Source: Planctomycetota bacterium | GTDB lineage: Bacteria; Planctomycetota; Brocadiia; SM23-32 | Direction of reading: 5' to 3' | DNA: 12,135 nucleotides | Assembly (NCBI GenBank): GCA_018334735.1 | Contig: JAGXLK010000018.1 | Span: 1-12,135, forward strand | Shown: positions 6,259-12,135 of the stretch, one piece after another | How positions within the stretch are numbered: the first letter of the stretch is position 1 | Layout: the number at the start of each line of letters is the position of its first letter | The notes under the pieces: generated by a model | Seen by the model: the letters and a program-made list of their open reading frames with translations, nothing else | What the model was told of the DNA's origin: nothing | The model's database searches: none | Program-made: the position numbers and the translations under genes

Positions 6259-6867
6259 ATGGCCAATTCAGAAATGAACGCGGACATCTCCACAGCTGAC
6301 GAACACCGGATTATTATCGCAGGGTTCGGAGGACAGGGAGTTCTCACCCTGGGCAAATTGCTCTGCACCGCCTGCATGGACGAGGGTAAAGCCGTAACTT
6401 ACCTGCCCTCCTACGGCTCCGAAGTACGGGGCGGCACCGCCAACTGCCATGTTGTTGTTTCACCACAGCAGATTTTCAGCCCGCTTGTGGAAAACGCCGA
6501 CTCGTTGATCGTTATGAACGCACCGTCGTTCGAGCGATTTTCCGACTCACTGAAGCCCGGGGGCTTAATGATTCTGAATACTTCCCTGGTGAATCCGGGC
6601 ACCTACGCTGACGATCGAGAACTCGTGTTTCTGCCGATCGAAGCCTCCGAACGCGCGACAAACCTGGGGAATGTTCTGGTCACAAATGTGATCATGCTTG
6701 GCGCGTTCCTCGCCTTGAGTGGCTTGTGTCCGGTCACCCGCGTGCAAGATGCCATCCGGCAGTTGATGTCAGGGCGAAAAAGTAAGAATATCGATATCAA
6801 TCTCTCCGCCCTGGATGAGGGAATTGAGACTGCCCGAGAAGCTTTCCCTCAACGAGCTGCCGAATAA
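6259..6867 (+). CDS. vorC: 2-oxoacid:ferredoxin oxidoreductase gamma subunit (VorC/KorC type)
   Basis: The product is a 202-residue protein of the POR gamma family. It shows AGFGGQGV (21-28), the LPSYGSEVRGGTANC region (49-63) and NLGNVLVTNVIMLGA (about residues 135-149). The gamma subunit completes the heterotetramer with the alpha, beta and ferredoxin-like subunits and helps bind CoA. It starts 10 nt after vorA and is the last gene of the operon. About 15 residues before the first beta strand are extra and polar, so an internal ATG (residue 6) is possible. Convergent transcription begins 57 nt later, and I found no good terminator hairpin in that gap (6868-6924). Confidence 0.92.
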   Translation: MANSEMNADISTADEHRIIIAGFGGQGVLTLGKLLCTACMDEGKAVTYLPSYGSEVRGGTANCHVVVSPQQIFSPLVENADSLIVMNAPSFERFSDSLKPGGLMILNTSLVNPGTYADDRELVFLPIEASERATNLGNVLVTNVIMLGAFLALSGLCPVTRVQDAIRQLMSGRKSKNIDINLSALDEGIETAREAFPQRAAE

Positions 6868-6924
6868 AAGCAGTCCATATGTTTGCATGCGCCCCCTGGT
6901 CGGCTCTCGCCATTACCCCGAACA

Positions 6925-8148
6925 TTACTCTTCTTCAATTTCGCGGTGATGGATAACACGAACCTCTTCGAGGTCGACCTGGATCCGTTCCGTCTCGTCC
7001 TCCGCATGGGTGCAGGGAAAATCAAAACGGTAAGTTCCTACTTTGTAAAGCATTTTAGTTTGATCGTCATTCCAGATCAGCCTGACGATCCAAATGTCCG
7101 CTTTCTCCTTCTGTCCGGATAACCCCGGGATCTCAATCTCATCAACGATGACGGGACTGTAGCTGCGCAGCGGTGGACGCGTTGTTCCGCGGATAATTAT
7201 CGTTTGCCCCTCTAAAAGACGCTCGGCCTTTTTCAATAACACTTTATTTTCTCTCGGCACGAGGCATGTCAATTCGTCATACGTCTCGAATGCCGTCCCA
7301 ATTACAACACGCCTCCGATTAGGACCTCTTACCACACGAGGCATGCGCGGCGGATTGCCCCTGATCCGGTCTTTGAATTCAACATCCACGACCTTGCCAC
7401 GCTGGATTTGCTCATAAACACTTCGTGCACGAAACGAATTGTACTTTTTCTCAACTCCCTCTTCTTCTTTATCATCTTTCTGAAGACGCGAGAGAAACAC
7501 TTTACGCGGCACCTGACTGATAAGCAACTCCAGCTTTTCATTCCCGTCTTTGTGCCGGCAGGGAAAATTAAACGACCGTCTCAGTGTCCGATTTTTCAGA
7601 TCTTTCTGTTCAATCATCTTGACAACCGGCTCGCGCGTCTCTTCCTGCCATACCACCCGAAGCTGATGTCCAATCGACGATTGAGTCCCCTTACCGCCGG
7701 GAATACGGTCTACCAGCACATAATGCCCGGCCCCTCGTTGTCCAAATGTCGTCCCTTCCACAGTCAGGTTTTGTCCCATCTGAGCATTTTCCAATCGATC
7801 AATAGTATCTTTCTGCTCAGCAGGTACCATGCATATTAGATCTTTGCCCGTCTGGAATTCCCTTACTATGTTGTACCTCTCTCCGCCCATGTTTATGGTA
7901 CGCCTTACACGGCGCCCCCCTTCATAGGAATCCGTAAAGCGCACATCCGCTCGCGTATTTTTCCCGCACAAACGGTAGACAAGAGATGGCTCAACTGTTG
8001 TGTACCGTTTCACAACCATTCGCCGGACATTTTCTTCACGCCCGGCAGCTTCATCCGTATCAATCTCCTCTTCCGCGCCGTAGGCGCTGCCCCCCACGAA
8101 CAAAACTACCAGTCCCATCAATAAAGAAAGCACTTTCTTCCGGGTCAT
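6925..8148 (-). CDS. Exported protein of unknown function with two tandem copies of one domain
   Basis: The family is not recognised. The product has 407 residues with a clear signal peptide (MTRKKV, a hydrophobic core, then SAYG|AEE with likely cleavage after residue 24). An acidic linker is followed by two related halves, about residues 52-214 and 240-398. Both contain, in order, VY...GK...V-x-F-x-D (57-73; 244-260), L-x-C-x-VP (104-109 LICMVP; 293-298 LTCLVP), a GQ...GTT segment (125-134; 314-323), a hydrophobic strand plus W (162-167; 353-359), and F-x-FPC-x-H (193-199; 375-381). Each half keeps two cysteines (C106/C197 and C295/C379), 91 and 84 residues apart, so a disulfide per domain is plausible in an oxidising envelope. 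C61 is extra. The start has an almost ideal AAGGAGG (8154-8160) 5 nt from the ATG, and a candidate promoter lies about 110 nt upstream, so it is probably expressed separately from the activator gene. Confidence 0.85.
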   Translation of the reverse strand: MTRKKVLSLLMGLVVLFVGGSAYGAEEEIDTDEAAGREENVRRMVVKRYTTVEPSLVYRLCGKNTRADVRFTDSYEGGRRVRRTINMGGERYNIVREFQTGKDLICMVPAEQKDTIDRLENAQMGQNLTVEGTTFGQRGAGHYVLVDRIPGGKGTQSSIGHQLRVVWQEETREPVVKMIEQKDLKNRTLRRSFNFPCRHKDGNEKLELLISQVPRKVFLSRLQKDDKEEEGVEKKYNSFRARSVYEQIQRGKVVDVEFKDRIRGNPPRMPRVVRGPNRRRVVIGTAFETYDELTCLVPRENKVLLKKAERLLEGQTIIIRGTTRPPLRSYSPVIVDEIEIPGLSGQKEKADIWIVRLIWNDDQTKMLYKVGTYRFDFPCTHAEDETERIQVDLEEVRVIHHREIEEE

Positions 8149-8253
8149 GACATCCTCCTTGTTATGCTCTCGTCACCAATTCTCCCCCGCCTTCACCCAA
8201 CCGATACGTTTGATCCGGGCACAAAAACGGGTTTCTTCATCTGAGTACACTAT

Positions 8254-8283
8254 ATTTTACCCCCCACAGTGTTATTTAATCAA
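8254..8283 (-). promoter_or_regulatory. Candidate sigma70 promoter for the duplicated-domain exported protein
   Basis: On the minus strand, TTGATT (8278-8283) and TAAAAT (8254-8259) are separated by 18 nt, about 105 nt upstream of the ATG at 8148. Both boxes are close to consensus and lie in the 192-nt gap between the activator gene and this gene. The 9-mer ACCGATACG occurs on both sides of it (8200-8208 and 8324-8332). Confidence 0.45.
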
Positions 8284-8340
8284 CCTTTCCACAGAATTTT
8301 GCCACGGGACGCCGGAAGATTGTACCGATACGGCTGTAAC

Positions 8341-9201
8341 TCAAAAACCCGAAGTCGGTTTCTCGAGTCCTCTTCCGTAGAGGGCCGCGCCCAAAGCAGT
8401 CGTGTATTCCGCACAGGGCGGAACGGCTACCTGCGTATTCAACTCTCTGGAAAGAGCGAGCCGAAGACTGCGCAAATGCGAGGGCCCGCCGTCGAACATT
8501 ACCGGCGGACTCCATCCAACCCGTTCAAGCAACTCTCTTGCCCGCCGCGCGATACTCTCAACGATACCAGCTGCCACTTTCGCCTGCGGGCAACCTTCCG
8601 AAAGCAAGGATACCACCTCGGATTCGGCAAACACAGTACACGTGCTTGTGATGGAAACCCCGGCTTCCACACTCTGCGCAAGTTTATCGAGTTCCCTGAG
8701 ATCGACCTCCAGAACGCGGGCCATTACTTCAAGAAAACGCCCCGTGCCGGCCGCACAGCGCTCGTTCATTGCAAACTGATCAACAATCCCGCCTCCGCTG
8801 AATGTGATAGCTTTGCTGTCCTGCCCCCCTATATCAATCACCGTTCGAAATGGGCCCGGCACCTCGGACGGATCCGGTTTTGTTCCGAACCCGGCATCAG
8901 CATCCTCCAACCGGTCCCAGTGTCGCCACATCCAACCCACTCCGATCGCATTCGCCAGGATTTCACTGACGATCGTCTGGGGCGCCGAAATGAGATTCCG
9001 GCCGTATCCGGTGCTGCAAATGCGACTGTCAGCAACATCTTCCCCGGGTATGTCGTCGCGAAGTTTCCCAAGCAACCCAGCACATTGGCTTGAAACATCG
9101 GCACCCGTGCGAATTTTCCGCCAGATGATAGGCCGGTTATCGCGCACTGCGATGGCTTTGATCGCCACGCTCCCGGCATCAATTCCAAATGCAAGACTCA
9201 C
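8341..9201 (-). CDS. BadF/HgdC-type ATPase, 2-hydroxyacyl-CoA dehydratase activator homologue
   Basis: The product is a 286-residue ASKHA-fold ATPase. GIDAGSVAIKAI (6-17) is the phosphate-1 loop, CSTGYGRN (62-69) follows, VIDIGGQDSKAI (121-132) is the second phosphate region, and NERCAAGTGRFLEV (146-159) and STCTVFAESEV (186-196) carry C149 and C188. Their 39-residue spacing equals that of the two [4Fe-4S] ligands of Acidaminococcus HgdC (C127, C166). Such activators form a homodimer bridging one cluster and use ATP hydrolysis to inject a low-potential electron into 2-hydroxyacyl-CoA dehydratases or benzoyl-CoA reductases. No dehydratase subunit gene is visible. A segment at about 86-118 (Trp-rich, then DADAGF...PSEVPG) is about 20 residues longer than in HgdC, and the usual GGVAxN near the C-terminus reads DGGPSHLR. 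The start is GTG with GGAG 8 nt upstream. Confidence 0.88.
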   Translation of the reverse strand: MSLAFGIDAGSVAIKAIAVRDNRPIIWRKIRTGADVSSQCAGLLGKLRDDIPGEDVADSRICSTGYGRNLISAPQTIVSEILANAIGVGWMWRHWDRLEDADAGFGTKPDPSEVPGPFRTVIDIGGQDSKAITFSGGGIVDQFAMNERCAAGTGRFLEVMARVLEVDLRELDKLAQSVEAGVSITSTCTVFAESEVVSLLSEGCPQAKVAAGIVESIARRARELLERVGWSPPVMFDGGPSHLRSLRLALSRELNTQVAVPPCAEYTTALGAALYGRGLEKPTSGF

Positions 9202-9284
9202 AACCGCTACTCCACAAAGAACAAAGACTCTGAGTCAAACGCCGCTTCCCATTAATAACCCTCTGAAGCCACATTAGCCCATCC

Positions 9285-11366
9285 TTATTCTACCTCGACG
9301 ACGATCTTCCCGCTTCCGGTATTGCCCGCGACATCCGTAGCTACGAAGACAAACACGTGTTCTCCCGACTCAAGTTTCTCGGTTTCGAATACGAATTCCT
9401 CGGCCGGAGAATCGAACATCCGATCGGCCGCAAAGACCGGTTGCCATTTTTGCGAATTGTGGCTGACTTCCATGCGCGATATCGCCGAGTATTTGTCCCG
9501 GGCCAATCCAGAAATCCTGTACGCCCCGTCCGTCTGACGCGTCTGTTTCAGTTGCTCAACGGCGGGAGGACGGTTATCCACAACAAAGGGCGCCGTCATA
9601 CGTTCCCATTCGAGAGCCTCGGCCGGAGGACGGGCGAGTCGATCACTCGCAATTAAACGAACAAGATACGTCCCATCGGGAACCCTTCCGGTTTCCCACT
9701 GGAAGTTCGTCTTCCCGCGGATGCCTTCTTTCAGAACTTTCCACTCGCGTTCATCGGTAGCTTTGTATTGGAGCTCAAATACGAGCTCATCTCCATTCGG
9801 GTCGTTTGCCTGCCACGAAACGGTCCGGGTCCCACGATTATTTTTGGACTTCGAACTGCCGGAGCCTGATTTCTGTTGATCCGAACCACCCCCCTGCCGT
9901 TGACCGTTCACCTGCAATTTCTGTATCTGCGGCCGGCGATTTGTCTGACGGTAACTGGTTTCAATTGCAAGAACCTCAGGACTTTCGGCCTCGCCCGCCG
10001 TTGAAAGAGTCAATTTAATCTGGGCAAACCTGCCCATCGGCAAATTCAGTGGCTGCCCGGTATTTTTTCGAACGGGCATCGACCATTCACTCCATGTTTT
10101 GTCCGGTTTCCGAGAATTGCCGGTTCTTAGCTCCACTTCCCACGCCGCGCCGTCCGGACAATCTCCTCTCCAGCTGATTCGACTCCACGCGGAAAGATAG
10201 CCGGCATCGTAGACTGAGCTGGCAAAAGTACCTGTCTCCCGCAGTTCCTTACCCAGCCGCCAGAGCCCGCCACCATTGGACGTGCCGATAATCACAGCAC
10301 CCTCTGCGTCAACCGCCATGGCTGATATGTGGCGCGCCTGGAAATCGCCCACCACACGCATTACCCCTTTACGATTGACTCCGACAAGCCGCCCCTCTAC
10401 ACCTGTGCCGGCCATGAGTTCCTGATTCGACGAAAATGCCATAGAAAGAACCAGTGCTTGCTGGAAACTGGCAAGCCGAACGGCACCTTCCCCCGGGACC
10501 ATTCGGTATATGCTGTTGTCAGACGCCGGTTTGCCGGGCAGAACCTGGGCCGAAGGACCTTCACCGGAAGATGGTGCTTTCGGTGCCGATGATTTGCCCG
10601 GCTTTTTCGGAGTGTTCGGATTCGGGACCTTCGCCTGAGCTGTCCCGATATAAAGCGCGCCATCTTGTCCCCGAGCGAGTGTTCGGATTTCCTCTTCCTC
10701 CGCATCATACACGACAGTCACAGAGCCGTCCATCTTCACGTTATATACCAGCCCGTCAGGTTGCGTACCGACGTACAATGAACCCTTGCCCGACCGCACC
10801 ACAGATAACAGATTCTTCTGTTTCGCTTTGAAAATCTCGCTGCTTTCTCCCTCGTTATTCAGTTGTATTAAGGCTCCTTCTGGTCCCGTAGCACATACGA
10901 TTTCGCCGCCGGGCCCCCTGCACATATCCCAAACGTATGTCGCATCCAGATCGGCAAATATCGTCACCTCGTCGGCTTCCGTAATACGATAAATCATGCC
11001 CCGCGGAGCCGTCCCCGCCAGGACAACACCGTCATCCAACACAAGCATGCTCTGAACGTGATCTTCGCTCGTCTTATGAACGAGTTCAGCCTTATCCCCC
11101 TTCAGCCGGTAAACGGCTCCGGGGCTACCAGCAGCAACCCACATACTGTCATCACCCGGTGCGATATCCCAGACATAATTGGCTTCGAGCCCATTGATTT
11201 TCTTGATCGATGGGGCCAACCGCAGCTCACCCGTCGAAAGAAGTGATACCCCGTCCAGTTTGCCCTTAACGAGAGCCTGATAGCCCCGCAATTCCCAGCT
11301 CTTTCCCGCCGCAAAACCAAAAGAACAGGACAACCAAATGGCCACCAATAGCCAGATTTTCCTCAT
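9285..11366 (-). CDS. Exported seven-bladed beta-propeller protein with Ig/fibronectin-like C-terminal domains
   Basis: The product has 693 residues from ATG 11366, beginning with a signal peptide (MRKIWLLVAIWLSCSFGFAAG). Seven blade motifs of the form hhhhGT-x-x-x-G-x-hhxh start at about residues 76, 115, 156, 197, 238, 317 and 358. The spacing is about 40, except one gap enlarged by 38 residues of Pro/Ser/Lys-rich sequence (246-283) inside blade five. Next comes a domain (about 380-475) with RTGNSRKPDKTWSEWS and GRFAQIKLTL, which from memory follows propellers in acidobacterial and planctomycete proteins. A Gly/Ser/Gln-rich linker (491-511) follows, then an Ig/FnIII-like domain (VSWQANDPNGDELVFELQY...PDGTYLVRLIASD) and a last beta-domain ending GEHVFVFVATDVAGNTGSGK. 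The design suggests an extracytoplasmic binding or scaffold protein. No enzymatic residues are recognised. It lies 138 nt after the S55-like gene on the same strand. Confidence 0.88.
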   Translation of the reverse strand: MRKIWLLVAIWLSCSFGFAAGKSWELRGYQALVKGKLDGVSLLSTGELRLAPSIKKINGLEANYVWDIAPGDDSMWVAAGSPGAVYRLKGDKAELVHKTSEDHVQSMLVLDDGVVLAGTAPRGMIYRITEADEVTIFADLDATYVWDMCRGPGGEIVCATGPEGALIQLNNEGESSEIFKAKQKNLLSVVRSGKGSLYVGTQPDGLVYNVKMDGSVTVVYDAEEEEIRTLARGQDGALYIGTAQAKVPNPNTPKKPGKSSAPKAPSSGEGPSAQVLPGKPASDNSIYRMVPGEGAVRLASFQQALVLSMAFSSNQELMAGTGVEGRLVGVNRKGVMRVVGDFQARHISAMAVDAEGAVIIGTSNGGGLWRLGKELRETGTFASSVYDAGYLSAWSRISWRGDCPDGAAWEVELRTGNSRKPDKTWSEWSMPVRKNTGQPLNLPMGRFAQIKLTLSTAGEAESPEVLAIETSYRQTNRRPQIQKLQVNGQRQGGGSDQQKSGSGSSKSKNNRGTRTVSWQANDPNGDELVFELQYKATDEREWKVLKEGIRGKTNFQWETGRVPDGTYLVRLIASDRLARPPAEALEWERMTAPFVVDNRPPAVEQLKQTRQTDGAYRISGLARDKYSAISRMEVSHNSQKWQPVFAADRMFDSPAEEFVFETEKLESGEHVFVFVATDVAGNTGSGKIVVEVE

Positions 11367-11373
11367 TGTAAAA

Positions 11374-11377
11374 CTCC
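11374..11377 (-). promoter_or_regulatory. Shine-Dalgarno deciding the propeller gene start
   Basis: GGAG on the minus strand lies 7 nt from ATG 11366. The upstream in-frame ATG at 11399 would put 11 residues, including polar and charged ones (MIFNKKHWSFT), before the signal peptide, so 11366 is preferred. Confidence 0.5.
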
Positions 11378-11412
11378 AGTGCTTTTTATTGAAAATCATC
11401 TCTTCTCTTCAT

Positions 11413-11428
11413 CGGACGTCCGTGTCAA
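11413..11428 (-). promoter_or_regulatory. Consensus -35-like hexamer next to a 10-bp palindrome
   Basis: On the minus strand a perfect TTGACA (11423-11428) is followed directly by the palindrome CGGACGTCCG (11413-11422), about 50 nt upstream of the propeller gene ATG. This looks like a regulated promoter with an operator in the spacer, but no good -10 stands at 16-18 nt (GAAGAG or AAGAGA), so the promoter reading is weak. Confidence 0.25.
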
Positions 11429-11504
11429 TTCCAGGCACGGCATGTTTGTGCTTTGCTTCTTCAGGTCTCGCTTGACTTCGCCAGAGCAACAGCCTGCTGG
11501 CACT

Positions 11505-12135
11505 TCATCGATACGTCTGTGCATCGTCTGTCGTCGGCGAGCCGATTGTAATCGCTGAACTCTGCGCTCCGGCAACAACCCACGGAGTTTTTACCGTGCT
11601 TTTCACGTCCCGATTCAGAGGCATTGCTTTCCCACTCTCGCTGCCGAACGCAAGTATGTTGACGGCCGAGGATGGCAAGTGTGGCATTGCTTCCCCGTCG
11701 TAGCGCAGGCCTTCCCGGATAAAAGAAGCTCGGAGGTGCACATGCGTGCTCTGAGGCACTTCCTCAATCAGCATAAGCAGATCCTCGAAGCTATCAGGTG
11801 CGAAAAACCCGGGGTCAAGCCCGGCTTCAATACTCCGAGCTGTAAAAGCGTCACAAACCAGTATCTGAGCGGTCGAACCGGGACGCGCATCTCCGGGCAC
11901 TTTCAACGTCATTTTTACGACTTTATCGTCGCCCTGGAATTCTCGCAATCGCACCCACACAGTGATGGTTTCTCCGGGCAAAAACTTCTGCCGTGGCAAA
12001 CGCAAGGTTTCGATCTGAGCCGATTTCAGTCCCCTTTTGACATCCAATTCGAACTTGAGGTTTCGGATTTCGGTCTCTTGAAATGGGTTCAACACCAGTG
12101 ACTCCATCGGCAACCACACAAGTTCAAAAGCCGGG
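11505..12135 (-). CDS. C-terminal part of a large protein, resembling the tail of SpoIVB/S55-type peptidase proteins
   Basis: The frame is open to the window edge (209 codons plus stop), so the N-terminus and any catalytic domain are outside. The visible part reads as beta-rich sequence: an IETLRLPRQKFLPGETITVW segment, VKMTLKVPGDARPGS, then DSFEDLLMLIEEVPQSTHVHL, then GEAMPHLPSSAVNIL, and near the end TPWVVAGAQSSAITI. From memory this order (P-x-x-x-(F/Y)-x-PGE, a bridge with (I/V)P...PG, a helical (S/N)-x-(E/D)-x-L-x-x-L-I-(E)-x-hP, a LP-x-S-x-(V/L)-x-h stretch, and a closing h-x-G-x-x) matches the C-terminal region of exported SpoIVB peptidase S55 proteins from Acidobacteriota and related groups. 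The assignment rests on that similarity alone. A GTG in the frame at 12119 is not taken as a start because the frame continues (PAFEL before it) with no Shine-Dalgarno. The exported propeller gene follows 138 nt downstream. Confidence 0.6.
   Translation of the reverse strand, partial: PAFELVWLPMESLVLNPFQETEIRNLKFELDVKRGLKSAQIETLRLPRQKFLPGETITVWVRLREFQGDDKVVKMTLKVPGDARPGSTAQILVCDAFTARSIEAGLDPGFFAPDSFEDLLMLIEEVPQSTHVHLRASFIREGLRYDGEAMPHLPSSAVNILAFGSESGKAMPLNRDVKSTVKTPWVVAGAQSSAITIGSPTTDDAQTYR

Noticed and set aside
6868..6924. Search for a bidirectional terminator between the converging vorC and exported-protein genes
   Set aside because: Only very short pairings (GGC/GCC, GCATGC) without a T-run were found, so no terminator is called.
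7408..7839. 143-codon plus-strand frame with a hydrophobic start resembling a membrane protein
   Set aside because: It is wholly antisense to the exported duplicated-domain protein, whose signal peptide, Shine-Dalgarno and internal repeats show it is the real gene.
8200..8332. 9-mer ACCGATACG present twice around the candidate promoter at 8254-8283
   Set aside because: Two copies of a 9-mer 124 bp apart in the same orientation can occur by chance, and they are not placed symmetrically about the promoter boxes.
8269..9093. Long plus-strand open frame of 274 codons antisense to the activator gene
   Set aside because: It lies opposite a protein with complete HgdC-type motifs, has no family-like sequence and no supporting ribosome binding site. 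It is a shadow of the real gene.
11367..11399. Alternative upstream start of the propeller gene at ATG 11399
   Set aside because: It would add 11 mostly polar residues before an otherwise typical signal peptide, and the GGAG at 11374-11377 fits the downstream ATG.
11400..11504. Hairpin GCCAG...CTGGC after the S55-like gene as a terminator
   Set aside because: The stem is five bp with a long loop and no T-run.

Overview
This 12.1 kb chromosomal window probably comes from an anaerobic or facultatively anaerobic, Gram-negative-type bacterium. The evidence is a four-subunit 2-oxoacid:ferredoxin oxidoreductase, a [4Fe-4S] 2-hydroxyacyl-CoA dehydratase activator homologue, a PilZ (cyclic-di-GMP) protein, and several exported proteins of kinds I associate from memory with Acidobacteriota, Planctomycetota, Sumerlaeota/Hydrogenedentes-like lineages. 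The phylum cannot be fixed by reading alone. I see no mobile element, CRISPR array, tRNA or rRNA.

Left part (1-1500, minus strand): the N-terminus of an exported HEAT-repeat-like protein leaves the window at base 1. Upstream of it lies a two-gene unit, a PilZ protein followed by a small two-helix membrane protein with a five-cysteine tail. Middle (1691-6867, plus strand): a YkuE-like metallophosphoesterase, diverging from the PilZ gene, is followed by about 500 bp without a convincing gene that holds two hairpins. Then come xseB, nadK and a 2-oxoacid oxidoreductase operon in the order ferredoxin, alpha, beta, gamma. The ferredoxin gene starts inside the end of nadK. The sequence best matches the VOR type (branched-chain 2-oxoacids to acyl-CoA, CO2 and reduced ferredoxin).

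Right part (6925-12135, minus strand): transcription converges with the oxidoreductase operon. In transcription order there is the C-terminus of a protein resembling the tail of SpoIVB/S55-type peptidase proteins, a 693-residue exported seven-bladed beta-propeller with Ig-like C-terminal domains, an orphan BadF/HgdC-type activator ATPase with an unusual insertion, and a 407-residue exported protein of unknown function built from two copies of one domain.

The oxidoreductase makes reduced ferredoxin, and HgdC-type activators are charged by reduced ferredoxin or flavodoxin, so both fit a fermentative amino- or 2-oxo-acid metabolism. Their direct connection is only an inference. The least explained items are the duplicated-domain exported protein, the activator with its insertion and no visible dehydratase partner, and the PilZ plus Cys-rich membrane protein pair. 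I do not see a clearly new multi-gene system of the defence or mobile type.
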